Part shown: piece after piece, positions 11,478 through 23,157 of the stretch
How the letters are laid out: every line of letters starts with the position of its first letter
Position numbering within the stretch: the first letter of the stretch is position 1
Notes under the pieces: model-generated
What the model saw: only the letters and a program-made list of their open reading frames with translations
Told to the model about the DNA's origin: nothing
The model's database searches: none
Assembly (NCBI GenBank): GCA_029945375.1
Contig: CM057066.1
Location: 434,001-498,000 of the forward strand
Length of the DNA: 64,000 nt
Direction of reading: 5' to 3'
Source: Agaricus subrufescens
Taxonomy: Eukaryota; Basidiomycota; Agaricomycetes; Agaricales; Agaricaceae
Program-made: the position numbers and the translations under genes

Positions 11478-12530
11478 GGGAGAGGCGTCCTTGTCTCAGA
11501 CTTTGGCCCAATGAGTCGGGTATGCTATGTTCATTGGTTTTCATGCTTGCTTTCGTTTGGTCTTGTCTGCTCTCCTGCGTTCCCTTGTATATTTGACTGT
11601 TGGTAATAGCAAAAGGCACTGCGCGTCATCAGTGGCAGTCGCCATCAGATACCAGCGCTGCATTATTCCTTTTTCGATATGCTGGGTTTCTGTGATTACT
11701 CATACTTTTTCATATATATCTATACCTATGAAAACAGGTGTTCCTCAAGGGACATCAGTAAGCGCGTGTAGGTGCTCTTGTCCACACCAGGGCTTCCGTA
11801 CATTAAAGTGGAAAGGAACGGTGGAACAAAGGTAGGGCGAGGAGGACACTACGGACAGGCTGTTCCGAGTCTCGCGTTTCGGCCAACAGGAAGCACTATC
11901 CTAGCCCTCTGACCAGGGTATATCCATAGGCGACACACTGCTTTTGTCCTCATGCCACACTGATTGGTGAGCTTGGCAGGGCCCATTATCAATTCAAGTC
12001 ATCGGCCATCGAGTCATGCCAACAAGACAAGTATGAAAATACAACAACACGGCGAACATTTTCTACCGATGAGGTAACTATTACTTTGAGAATAGACCCA
12101 ACAATTGCAACAGATTTTACAATCACAACCACGCTGCGTGAAGATCCAGTACGGTGTCACGTTGAGTCCGAGAAATGACATCGTTCATTCCATGAAGGAT
12201 CCGTGCGAAATTTGTACGGGACTAATATTAGCTCACCGCCGTGTAGCGTTCACTCTTTCGTCATGCAGGTTGGCTCCTGCAAAGCCCGCCATGCTGCTCA
12301 TTTTACGCACTCACCGACCCGTCCTGATGTCGGTGGTAAAAACAAGACGTAATTCTCATTCGCGAGGCAACCCTATAGCGTTCAAACCCCATCCTGACCA
12401 GTTGGGGCTCGCAGGTCTCAAACTGGCAAGCTTCTACTCCACCACTGATAGGTATTACCTACTATATCTCAATACCAAAACTATTCTGGACCCTGATGAA
12501 TATCAGTATAGGAGAGGCACGTTTACTACG
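11478..12530. other. intergenic 3' flank of bestrophin copy 2
   Basis: About 1.05 kb without a supported gene. It contains the duplicated flank near 11950-12008 and, at its right end, sequence similar to the region just upstream of unit 2. Open frames here are short and unlike known proteins. Confidence 0.6.
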
Positions 12531-12642
12531 CGATGCAAAGTAAGAGTGAGGCCTGGTCAGATGATGTTGGCCCGATCTGTTTCTTCTGCATTTCATTTGC
12601 TTGACGTACTATTGGCGCAGTCCCCACCCACCATTTAATAAG
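12531..12642 (+). promoter_or_regulatory. conserved promoter block of bestrophin-like copy 3
   Basis: Block CGATGCAAAGTAAGAGTGAG at 12531-12550, and an ATTTAATAAG box at 12633-12642 about 85 bp before the ATG. Both match the equivalent places in copies 1 and 2. Confidence 0.5.
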
Positions 12643-12725
12643 CCCGTTGCTGGCCACTGGCTGCTACTGTGACGTCTCGAGGTACCCTCAATCCTTAGCC
12701 ACTCGCACAAACTACGGCCCCGACT

Positions 12726-14894
12726 ATGGTTGCGCGAAATCCACTATTCCGAGGAGGGTGGTCCTGGGAGAAGTTTAATGCCATGGTCATCAACGACATT
12801 TGGCACGAGGTTTTCTTCTTCACTATGGTTGCAGTCAGTGAGTTTATTACATTTTTCCTCCGTAAATGTAGCCTTTTCTCATATGCTCTTTGCAGTGGTT
12901 TGTTTGGTATCAAAACTGACCGACGTTGATTTGGGCGTTTCAAATACACTCTTGACTGTCCTTGGTACAGTCTTAGGTCTAGTTGTCTCGTTTCGGACAT
13001 CATCTGCCTATGAAAGGTATGTACCTGGATGTCGGAGAAATACTGTATTCTGAAGTATAATTAGGTATCAGGAAGGCCGTAGGATGTGGACCATTATCGG
13101 AGTTGCGTCGAGAAACTTGGCTCAGATGGTTTGTCCTATTTTGTAAAAATTTGGTATTTGACTATGTTGATCAAGAGTATTTCAATCCCAAGATTTGGGT
13201 CCATGCACAGTCGGATCGAAGCGGACATGCTGTTTTAGATGGTCAGGCAGACATCGAGGTCGCAGTTGAAAAGAAGACCATGATCAACCTGGTAAGTAAA
13301 AGCGGTTGTTACCATGATAGAGGTATATTTCAACCCATTTTTTGTGCTTTGGCCTATAGATTCAAGCGTTTTCTTGCGCTGTCAAGGTGTGTCCCTACAT
13401 GATGTAGTCGTAGTATTCGGCTAACATGGGACAGCATTTTCTACGTGATGAACCCGGTATCTATTATAAAGATTTATATCCCCTCATTTGCTTCCTTCCC
13501 CGTCACGCGAATACAAACGCACCCCACGAAAAATTACCATTATGGTACTCCCATGAGGACTTTGTGGAAGACACATCCGACCCGGAGACCAGTCCTCAAG
13601 GATCCCTTCTTGATATTCATACCCAATCTACCAGCAAATTTGAAAGTTGGTCCAAACTCGGTCGTGGCAGTCGATCTCGTCGTAACTCATTTGATCCCGA
13701 GAGTGTCTTACCTCATGTCAAGAGTGAATACCCGTTGAAACCAGCGAGAAATCCCCCCAAAACTCGTATAGCGGACTATATACCGTTGTTGCGATTAATT
13801 CATTGGATAGGGCAGATTTTCTTGGCCCGTAATGGACCTAAGGTCGAAGTGAAGCCCAAGAAGAGACGGACGAAGGAGCGCGCCCAGGGCATTACTTTAG
13901 TAGAGAGCCATATACCGCAGGAGATTCTTCTTGTACTCACGAAGTGAGTCTCTTCAACGATCATCTCCACCCTCTATTGACTTCCACGTTTAGCTACTCA
14001 GCTTGTTAGTCCAGACCGGCTCTATCCGTTCTTTTTCTGGGCGACACATACTGAAATGAATCATGCAGTTCTAATGAAACACGGCCTCGTTCAACCCGCT
14101 ATTGCCACCGGTATCACGAACAATATCATATTGCTTCAAGATACTTTATCCCAATTGGAGCGCATCTGCAACACTCCATTACCCTTTGCATACCAGGCCC
14201 ATCTTCGAATGTCACTCTGGTACGTCCGACTATTCACCTCTTGTGTTCGGTCTCAACTATAACCCTTTCAGGCTCTATCTTCTTTTCCTCCCGGTATGTG
14301 CCTCTGGACTGTGCTATTTATCGTTCAAATAAATGACGACGATGATTAGTTCCAAGTATACAATACTGCAGGCTGGATTACCATACCCGGAACTTGTTTC
14401 GCCTCATTCCTCCTGCTGGGTTTCCTTGAAATTGGTCAAGAAATGTACGTACATCTCGAACATCAATTTCGCCCCTTATTTGATACACATCAGCGAAAAC
14501 CCTTTCAATTACGATTTCAATGATCTCAACCTTGATCATTTCTGCCTCTCTCTCCAACGCGAGTTGCACCAAATAACTGCTGTAAGTATTCTACCATGTC
14601 ATTCATAAACTTAATTCTTCAACTATTATCGCAGTACCCCAACCCTGATCCTCGTGATTTCATCTATACTAAGTTGTATGTATATAGTCTATAAGTTTGT
14701 AAAAGGCGCAACTGATCCAGATTAGGAACCAAGCTTTCGCTCCTGCGGATCGTCGTGGAGCCAACGAGCTCTGCTCTGATGGGAATGATTACCGGTATCC
14801 GGATGAGACAAGCGAGGCTGGTTTATCGAGCATCAGACGCGTTCTAGTTCATTCGTGGAAGAACGTAGATATCAATACCCGCCACATTCGATGA
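12726..14894 (+). CDS. bestrophin-family (UPF0187) membrane channel, copy 3
   Basis: Third tandem paralogue. The ATG at 12726 opens NPLFRGGWSWEKFNAMVIND. It then carries VDLGVSNTLLTVLGTVLGLV, SFRTSSAYERYQEGRRMWT, HFLRDEPGIYYKDLYPLICF, VESHIPQEILLVLTK, ICNTPLPFAYQAHLRMSLW and EIENPFNYDFNDLNLDHF. It ends NVDINTRHIR at the TGA 14892-14894. The 11-nt microexon is at 13994-14004. The N-terminal exon, the HFLRDEPGIYY block and the C-terminal exon are closer to copy 1 than to the adjacent copy 2. The polar linker differs in length and sequence from both. The reading frame is intact after splicing. Family membership rests on the TPLPFAYQ and ENPF...ND blocks; physiological role and membrane are unknown. 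Confidence 0.9.
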
Positions 14895-15553
14895 TAAAAA
14901 ATACGTATTCTTGACTGATACTTTCGATCGGGTCCACGGTGTCTAGTTGGTTTCGTGCTTCGGCTTTTGGTTGTTTACTTGATCTTTCTATCTACTCGAT
15001 TTCTGTGGTTGTCTCATCTAATCTTTCTTTTGATGTCATAACATTGATATACTTATGCAAGGGCATGTGCTCTTCAGTAGGTTATTATATATTGGGCGAC
15101 TTGTTTTGCAAGTTGGAGTCGGAGGATTAGTAAGATAGATACGAATGGTCTGTAATCAGCTTTCCGATGACCCCTATCTAGGGCGGGAATGGGCATACTC
15201 CTCCTGTCCTGACTCACAACACTCACCCTCGAAATACTTGGGGAAAGACTGAGCCAAGCAGGACCCTTAAGCACGGGCCACAAATGGCGCTCTAATGCAT
15301 ATCATATCAAACCCATAAAGTCGCCGGGACATCCGGCAAATTGTCTCTACAGGGACTCAGCCGCCTGCCCTCAATTAGGCAGATTTGAATTGAGTTTATA
15401 AAGTTTATCGCCGGAAGCCTATCGTGATCAGTCGTGCAGATTGTCTCAGGGAGTCCATTCAGGGGTATTTGGCTGCCCCTTAAATTGAGCGGAAAGGAAA
15501 TTCTTGAGGTATCGACTACGCCCTTTGGCCGTTTACTGCACGACACATATACG
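14895..15553. other. intergenic region between bestrophin copy 3 and GST
   Basis: About 660 bp that must include the 3' UTR of copy 3 and the promoter of the glutathione S-transferase. Open frames here are short and begin with non-ATG codons. No distinct element was recognised. Confidence 0.5.
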
Positions 15554-16366
15554 ATGGTTCTCAAACTCTACGGCTACGATTTGTCGCCCCCGACGCAAGT
15601 TGTTGGAATTGTTCTTCATGAGAAGAAGATTCCATTCGAGTTCATTCATGTTGCTTTCGAAACTTTCGAGCAGAAGAAACCTGAACATGTTGCCAATCAA
15701 CCTTTTGGCAAGCTTCCTTATCTGGTGAGTATGTCTATAGTAAAACGTACTCAGATTCCAACGCGTAGAGCAGGTCGATGACGATGGGTTTGTCTTGTAC
15801 GACAGTCGGGCAATGGCTCGCTATCTCGATGCGAAATACCCCAACCAAGGAGCGAAGCTTGTTCCTACCGACCCTAAGAAACTCGCTATTTTCGACCAAG
15901 CTTCCTTTACAGAAGCGGTCAGCTTTGATACAATGGGACATACACTCGTTGAAGTGACCAAGGTGAACAGGTAAGGCCCTGTGTAGCTGTCAAGATTTCA
16001 GACTTAGTATTAATTCTTTTTTACCAGACATTACGGGAGGGCTCCAGACCAGGAGAAATTCAACGAAATGGCAAGACCCTTGGATGAGACTTTGGACGGG
16101 TATGAAAAAATATTATCGAAGCACAAGTATCTTGCTGGCGATGTTTGTGCATGTACTCTTCACAATGCTGTATATTTCTGATGTTCTGGTTTATTCAACA
16201 GGAACTGACAGTAGTGGACCTCGTCCACATCCCTCTCGCTTCACTGTTCAGTGATGTAGGATACTACGGCTTGGAGGAGAGGCCACATGTGGCTAATTGG
16301 TTCCATGAGTTGAGTGAAAGGGAATCTTGGCTAGCAGTGAGGCGGGGGGTGAAGAGCACTGTATAA
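15554..16366 (+). CDS. glutathione S-transferase
   Basis: Conjugates glutathione to electrophiles; expected to be cytosolic. The ATG at 15554 gives MVLKLYGYDLSPPTQVVGIV, the thioredoxin-fold start with a candidate catalytic Ser in SPPT. The cis-Pro region follows as PFGKLPYL, and the glutathione-binding DSRAMARYLDAKYP takes the place of the usual ESRAI. The helical C-terminal domain includes LSKHKYLAGDELTVVDLVHI, the N-capping motif of GSTs, and ends RGVKSTV at the TAA 16364-16366. Spliced length is about 213 residues, usual for the phi-like fungal class. Introns were placed after LPYL (GTGAGT...), within the Asn-Arg of VTKVNR (GTAAGG...CAG) and after LAGD (GTTTGT...ACAG). A role in detoxification or redox defence is inferred from the family only. 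Confidence 0.9.
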
Positions 16367-16638
16367 AGCGGACTTATTATTCCGTTCTATTAGATTTGTA
16401 CGGGATAAAGACACTTGCAGTGGGTCAATAGATTGGGCAATTAACGCCAGTTGTATTGAGACTGATACCGCCCGAGTTCTCGAGGAGCAGCGAAGGGTAT
16501 GTTAGGGTGTCCGCAATGACATGAAACGCTTTACAAACTTCTCCGAAAGTGACTGTTGTAATGATTGTTCATTAATCATTGTTTGTTTCGGGCTTGCAAG
16601 ACAAATAATGATGCACGTGATGCTACACCACGTTCGCC

Positions 16639-17701
16639 ATGGACTACTCGCAGGAACAGGCAACGCACGACCAGGTCAACCTCCTCCGCCTCGTCAGGCG
16701 TCTGGAAAAATCTATTGCGACGGAAAGCGACTGGGACGATGCCGCCGCAAACCAACCGGAACGTGTGTGGCTGCAAGCAGTAGGGGCACTCCAGGTATTC
16801 GTCCTTGCTGGTGCATTGTTGATCATGTTTTCACCTCTTGAAGTAGAAAGTCAAGTTCGGACGCAAACTATTGCGTACTGTTGAACAGTATGAGCCGAAC
16901 CCGAACCAGTATGTACAGCAGTTATATCAAACTCGATGTATCCTATGTCATTTAGAACCAAGGAGCGGCAGCGGCAAGATGCTAAGACCAAGCTTGACCG
17001 TGTAGAACTCTTTATGACTGAAGTCCAGAGGGTATGTTTGACACCTGCAATGTCTTGCTCACTTATGCCAACCACGATTCTAGAGGACCGAGCCCAAACA
17101 ACAACGACCTGAACCTGTCCTTCCCACTATCCCTGTGCCCACGATTCCTTCACCGCCTTCGTCAATCGAAAAAGCAGTACCTTCAGCCAATGGCGATGCT
17201 TTTGAGGAACCAAAGTCCGATAGCACGGCTGCTCCAATTTCGCAGGACATCTCTGATGTGACTTCACCGGAGCCTTCAGACTTGAGTTCGCCAGTGTCAT
17301 CTTTACTACCTGCCAATCCGACACCATCGACTTTTGCGTTGCCCTCGGCTTCCACTGCCATTTCTCCTCATGATTCCTCCAACACACTCACACCTCGCAA
17401 ACATCTCCAGACATCCAACGCGCTTCAAGAAGAACTTTCTGCACAACTAGCGCAAATGGCTACCCAGCTTAAACGTAACGCGATGCACTTTTCCGACTCG
17501 TTGGCCAAGGACAAAGCTGTTGTTGATGAAACACATGAGAAGCTGGAGGGTAATTTCGGTGTAATGCTCAAGGAGCGTATACGGCTGCGGGATTTCAGAG
17601 GGAAGAGTGGGTCGACGACGTGTATGGTTATTGGTATCGTGGTTGCAGTGCTTGTGTTGTTTATGGCCATGATATCGGTCATTCGGTTTAGTGGCCGGTA
17701 G
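16639..17701 (+). CDS. USE1: Use1-type SNARE of ER-Golgi retrograde traffic
   Basis: Membrane fusion protein of the Use1 family (PF09753), the Qc-type SNARE that acts with Ufe1, Sec20 and Sec22 in vesicle fusion at the ER. The ATG at 16639 opens MDYSQEQATHDQVNLLRLVR. Exons 2 and 3 add the N-terminal helical part (KVKFGRKLLRTVEQYEPNPN, then RQRQDAKTKLDRVELFMTEV). A Pro/Ser-rich linker of about 110 residues is followed by the SNARE helix, from LQEELSAQLAQMATQLKRNA through AVVDETHEKLEGNFGVM. The C-terminal anchor, VIGIVVAVLVLFMAMISVI, sits about five residues from the stop (TAG 17699-17701). Three introns were placed: GTATTC...GTAG, GTATGT...TTAG and GTATGT...CTAG. The linker is longer than in yeast Use1. 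Domain order and tail anchor make the call solid. Confidence 0.9.
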
Positions 17702-20700
17702 AGTCGCGCTTTGTGACTTTTTATCTTCTCTCCGTTTTATATGAGGTTAAATGTGGGCTCGGGTTAAAAGTTACCACCGAATGATCACTTCCCGTGGATA
17801 GTGATTATATTTATACTATTTATCCAGCACTCACTCATTTTGCCTGTGAAACAGACCATTTCTTTGCCTGGGGACAAGGGTTTCAAGTACTCTCACCTGA
17901 TTACCCTTGAGAATTCGTCTGCCGCTCTCATGTGGAGACTACAAACCCAATTCCCATGACAGGACTATGTCATAAGAGCAGAACTGCGGCTTCCGGTCTC
18001 GGGGCCCCGAGGGGGTCATCTGTGACATATAGGGAAAACGTGGGACTATGTAACTGAAATTGCCTTCAGGGGTTAACCATCCTCTACCTGTTGTCCTACA
18101 TCTTCGCTAAGAAGAATGTCGCAAAGAAGCCCCGATGAAGGTGCTCACAATGAAATATATCAAGCAGGAGAGCGAATGAGGCGAAAGGTGCTGGTAAGAG
18201 TAGCCGAGCGATGTCACTACATTCAGGAAAGCATGTATACTGATCAGGGTGATATTCGTCCAGGGTGATGCTTGGGTGGACAGTAATCTTAAACCTGTAC
18301 GATATTCCGTTGGAAACATGTATTAGTAAACAAAACTAACCAATAGGTTATCTTTTAGGATACTACAAACTTTATGAAATCTATGCAACATGTTGGTCAA
18401 TTTTGACGTCCTAGTATTAACGATATTTTGCTAATACCCGCATACAGCTTGCAACGGAGGCAGCGTGGGGAACGATTTGGACTAGACCTGGTCTTGAGTT
18501 GAAGCAAAGGAGTTTAATAGTGATCGCATTGCTTACGTCCCAAGGCAAAGAAGCTGAGGTCAGTAAGATAAACACTGGTTCCATGCACAAAGTTTGCTGA
18601 TAATATAGCTTGATCAGTTGGCAGGACATATAAGGCGAGCATCCTCTCATACGCTATCGATTGCGATGCGTAATTTATTCGCGATATTTGTAGAGGTGCA
18701 GTCAACAATGGGTGCACGGAGATAGAGATCCAGGAGACGATGCTTCAGACAAGTGTTTATTGTGGTGTGCCAACTGGAGTATCCATGTTCAGGGTTGCAG
18801 ATAGGGTCATCAAACAACTCAAAGAAGAGGGGTTGCTACCAAAGGCGTAAAGGAATAATTCCATTGCGATACGAGCCGGCGGAGAATGGACATGGGAGAA
18901 TTGAAACGAGTTTGGCTTGGTCATGAATCGCTAGTTAGTATAGGTGGTTAGCACGTATAACTTCTCTCGGGTAAGAAACCAGTGTGAAGTCTCACTTAAT
19001 GTTGTCGTTGCTTTTGGCCGATATGGCTTAGAGTCTCTCAAGCGGGGAATGTCAAGAGATTCCGATGCATGAAAGAGCTTTATATCACACATGATAGTAG
19101 ATGTGATATCCGCGATGCTTAAAGAGGCATCGGAGCTTGGCTTGTCAAACGTACTTTCGTTCTAGCTTCTGTTAATACTAGACATCTGTCAGATAGCAGT
19201 AATATAGTAATAGTAGTGGTTCTCAACTCCTGTCTGGAGCCTAACACGTTTCGCTTCACAGGATCTCAATAGCTCAGGTATTCCATTGATATCTTTGATC
19301 TAGTATAGTTGTAATTGCCGCGGAGTTGATTTACGAAATTTCGAAGTTTTTATACCATATGCTCCATCAAGGTTTCAATCTTGCAAGTCCCAAAATTCGT
19401 TAAAGCATTTGACGTTCTATTTATAACCCACTGTTTGCCTCATGTTCTCAGATATTTTGAATTTGAGGTCAAGGCATCAACTATGATGCAGTTGTTGCCA
19501 CACGAAGGTCATAATACGCTTTAATAACAGAGGGCTAGTAACAAGGTTTGGAAGGTCAACATTTCTTTCTGAGCTGATACTATTAATAGTCTTTTCTTGC
19601 AGTGGTATTCGGCAGCGATTAAACTGACTCTGAAATGCTCTGACGGCAATTGGTGTAAGGGTAAGAAAATTTTGCAGTAGATTCTTATTTGATTGGTGGC
19701 CGTCATGCTGTCGTTTGCGTCCTCGGTCCCAGAGTTTGGGGTACGTATCTGATGACCTGGTGGCGAAGTTGAGGTATTTTCTGGAAACCAGAATATATTG
19801 ATGAGCACGCAAGTAAATGGTTTACAAACGGAGATGACTATCAGCCACAAATAAGGAATCATAACCATGCCCCATAGACTTCTGGACCTCCCGGGAAATG
19901 GACATAGATGTAGTTGGATCTCGAGCTAGGCTGGGCTGGTCGTTGTCAAGTTCGACTCGGCTCAGTCCTCCCTATATTGAAGAAACAGGTATAGTCAACT
20001 TTCCCACTAATACACGCAATATACAACGGAGATCTGAGTGGGAAGCGCTATGAAAAGCTGATATGCCGTTGTCGTAACACTCGGCGGAGGTTTATCTTTG
20101 CACTTTCCTCGGAGTCCTAGAGAGGTTCAAGACATTGAAATAGTTTTGTGAGGTTGTCTGACAGATTATACAGACTTGCTTGTGCTTGCAGTAACAGGAT
20201 TGGCTGATAATTATTGCTATAAATAGATCATTCAGTTTGACCTTGAACACCGCACCTGTTCTCGATCAGCAGCTGCTTTGTCCTATTTTTTTCTTTTCAC
20301 CACATACGTACTGTAACATGTAATCTTCCTTACTAATGTGTTGTAAATACACTGCCCGAGTCTACGAGCGCGCACAGGAGGGATTCGTCTTATATTCTAA
20401 GTTTAAACGATTCAAACCCAGAGTTATAGACACTTTTAGAAAATCTGACGCCTGTACATTGATTGAATGTCTTCGATTTATCCGTTACACGAGGCGTGTT
20501 GAAAGAAAATAGCTTTGCGTATACCTATGCTCGGCCGATCTTCTTCCGAAACATTGCACCGCAGGGAAAAGTCGCCAAAGTGGACTAACTGGATGCTGAC
20601 TGCGATTATAGCGACCGAATACATCGCTTAATATATGAATGATGTCGGTGCCTTTAGTCACGATGTGTTACCCAAAAGCACACCTTCATATGTTTGCCTT

Positions 20701-20847
20701 GAAGAAACCACGACATCCTCATTAACTGTCAAGACCGGACACATGAAAAAAATTGCCTGCGGCATCAAACCCTTCGTGTTATCGACAATAGTAGCCCAGA
20801 AAAAACTAATTTACAACCAATCTAGAAGGCATAACTAAAAACCTAAT
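17702..20847. other. 3.1-kb region without a supported gene
   Basis: Lies between USE1 and the 3' end of the DUF4336 gene. The complementary strand has modest open frames around 18.1-18.7 and 19.5-19.9 kb with hydrophobic stretches such as LWLIVISVCKPFTCVLI. None could be joined into a family I recognise. A TATAAATA box occurs near 20219-20226 without a convincing gene on either side. Decayed genes or an unrecognised intron-rich gene are both possible. Confidence 0.4.
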
Positions 20848-22097
20848 TCACTGGTTCTTGGAAAGGTAGAACTTGTACGCGCTTGTCCACGCTTCTTTGC
20901 CTTTGCCTTCAATGACATCCTACGTAATCGAACAAATGAGAGCAGCCCGCATCATATATTATTTAAGCACTTACCCCATGGCAAGGGATGATGCGTTCAA
21001 AATCCCAAGAGGCCACGGTTTTGGCATCCCGCTTCATGGCCCTAAAAGTAATGTTCAGGCTCTGATCGCGTACTATTTGCTTTTTCGCCGACTCACTCTT
21101 TATCTACACCCAGGGACCAGACGATACGCTGGTGCATCCATGACCAAGGGTTGATATTGAAAAACGGTAGGCTTCCTCTGGATTTAGACTTAGAGTACTG
21201 TAATAGAAATGAGTAACTTAGTATTTATCCAAAATGAGACTAACTTGTTCAAGGCAGGGAAGGTTCAACAAAAGGTCTCCTTCTATGAGCGTTTTGGATT
21301 CTGGATGGAAGAAGGCAACATCTTTGTTCTTAAAGCCATCAAAGTAACTATGAATACAGTGAGATAGAGAAGGGTTAACGTCCAAATATTTACGCACCAG
21401 GCTTTGACCTGAGAAGATTCATTTTTAGTTCCATTGGCTGTCAAGATAAGAATGGCAACTCACGTCGTCTTCAAACCCATATTTTGTATCCGGGGGATCC
21501 CTTCCCCACGCTTGAAAGACAATAAGCCAGTCAGCCTCGGGCTAAGATGACCCATATGAGAACGAACCTCCATCGAATTGAAGCGACTTGTCTTCCAATC
21601 GCTCGTGTGCAGCTTGGGGGGCGATCAATTTGGCAGATGGATATGCCTTCTTATATTGACCTGTTTGATCGGTGTTAAAGCGAAGGAGACAGTCATGATG
21701 AAAGAAATTACCCAGAAAGAGATGGTGAACGGAGTCTACCCCAACAATGTAGCTACAGAGGTTTTAATGGATGAAGAAAACCATGTTGGCTAGTATTCAC
21801 CGTACGGGTCCAAGACTATCAAGGGTGGATCTCGTTCCTTCGTCCAACGGAGTTGAAGCTAAGAGCCAAACGCCACCGTCTTTCATTCGAATGGCTGTAG
21901 ACCTTCCACCAAAAGGGATGATAGAGTATCTTGTAAATGGTCTAGACAGAACAGTAAGCTCCTCAGGGCTGGGGGATTTCTGGAACGACTGACCGCGAGA
22001 AGGTCCATACGTTGCGAGTCACCTAGAGCAATGGTCAAGCTGACGGCCTCAAGCAGTTCGAATAGGAGCGTACTTCGCGTATGACAGTTTCTGACAT
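20848..22097 (-). CDS. DUF4336 domain protein (metallo-hydrolase-like)
   Basis: Fungal DUF4336-family protein, related to metallo-beta-lactamase-fold hydrolases; substrate unknown. The ATG at 22097 gives MSETVIRE; after introns it continues VTRNVWTFSRPFTRYSIIPF, then GGRSTAIRMKDGGVWLLAST. The next blocks are IVGVDSVHHLFLG, QYKKAYPSAKLIAPQAAHER, YFDGFKNKDVAFFHPESKTL and IEGDLLLNLPCLEQ. The last exons give AMKRDAKTVASWDFERIIPC, HG and DVIEGKGKEAWTSAYKFYL, ending SKNQ at the TGA complementing 20848-20850. In place of the classical HxHxDH metal motif the sequence has VDSVHHLF, while a late CHGD histidine remains, so metal binding may be altered. One splice acceptor (before ADWLIVFQAWGR) is uncertain and may be a non-standard choice. 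Confidence 0.85.
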
Positions 22098-23157
22098 GGT
22101 TGGATGGGATGAAAGTGGTCTGAGAGGCAGCTTTTAGACATTTTGGTGCCCGCAGCGACTCGACGCAGACTAAGCCGGAAGCATGGCTCAAATTCACGTG
22201 ATTCCCGCCAACTCCTTATTTGGCAATTCTCCTCCGGCCTTGCGCTCTCCGGGTCGGGCGTCGGGCGAATCCAATGCCGTCAAGCTCGAGCACTCGATTA
22301 TCCCCAGGCTTCACCATAACCGCGCTTCCCGGACCAGTGGCACGACCCAGAACGTTTCTTGAAGAAGCTAAGCTCCTCATTTAACCGAAAGTGGGAGTTA
22401 ATTCAAGGCGTGAAAACTTTGGGCATGACGTACCCGCCAAACAAACCATATTCAATTGTGCGAACGAGATGCAGTGTGTGCGGTGAGTGGGTCGTTCTTG
22501 CGCTTCGGTGTCAGCAGGACAGCCAGGGCTTAGTGATACGCGCAGTTTCAGAAGTAACACGCTTCATTAGTGTCCCAACATGGAACCGATGATTTAAACA
22601 ACGGTAGACATAAATATACTCACTTACCAATCGTGAGAGCGTTGAAGAACCCTGAACATGAGGCGAATCCAAGGTACGTCAACTTGCCCTGAACCTCGAG
22701 CATCATAATAAACAACGAATAGAGTGCCCCTAGTGACTACTCATTCCTCTAACCTTCTAGGCAATGCGAGGCCGCAGCAAGCCAGATGTGCATCCACAAA
22801 AAGTATTATCCGTGTTTGCGACGGCGTTCCAGAAAAGGGCATCAGCTTCAAGATCCATCAACTCGTCGTGTAGCATTTTAGGAAAACCACGAGAAAACCA
22901 TGAGGCTAACGCATTTTTTTGTGCACCACGCGCCCATCGGCTGTTCTCTTCGTAACATACCAGGACACAACTTACAAAGGGCTCCCATTATCACTCCGTG
23001 CCACATACCCTCCCTCTATACAACCCCTTCACTAATTAGTTCGATCATTGCCTTTCTACTCCCTGCATTATATTTCGGTCTTCGACTTAATTCACTCTTG
23101 AGTCGCTCCTTGTGCAAATCCCGCCTTCAAGCCCGAAAGATTGTCTATCAACGACAA
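22098..23157. other. divergent promoter region, no supported gene
   Basis: About 1.06 kb between the divergent DUF4336 and C2H2/RING genes. It contains a TCACGTGA palindrome at 22194-22201, 97 bp upstream of the DUF4336 start codon. Open frames on both strands around 22.36-22.95 kb match no family I know. Part of this stretch may be an unrecognised small gene. Confidence 0.4.
22194..22201. promoter_or_regulatory. TCACGTGA E-box palindrome
   Basis: An 8-bp palindrome containing CACGTG, the core bound by bHLH factors such as Cbf1 or Pho4 types. It lies 97 bp upstream of the DUF4336 start codon. A single occurrence, so function is only possible. Confidence 0.35.

Larger units (their letters stand above)
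9104..12530 (+). repeat. tandem duplication unit 2
   Basis: Second head-to-tail unit, opening with GCGTCATGCAAGGTAAGAGT at 9104 and running to the equivalent block at 12531. It holds bestrophin-like copy 2 and its flanks. A stretch before the block (CCAAAACTATTCTGG near 8895) recurs before unit 3 (near 12475), so homology crosses the unit border. Confidence 0.75.
12531..15290 (+). repeat. tandem duplication unit 3 (right border uncertain)
   Basis: Third unit, starting at CGATGCAAAGTAAGAGTGAG (12531). It includes bestrophin-like copy 3. The 3' flank beyond about 15.0 kb aligns poorly by eye with the others, so the right border is only an estimate. Confidence 0.6.

Noticed and set aside
18107..18717. 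Hydrophobic frames on the minus strand as a membrane protein gene
   Set aside because: The frames could not be joined with credible splice sites, and no family motif appeared, so they are only mentioned in the gap entry.
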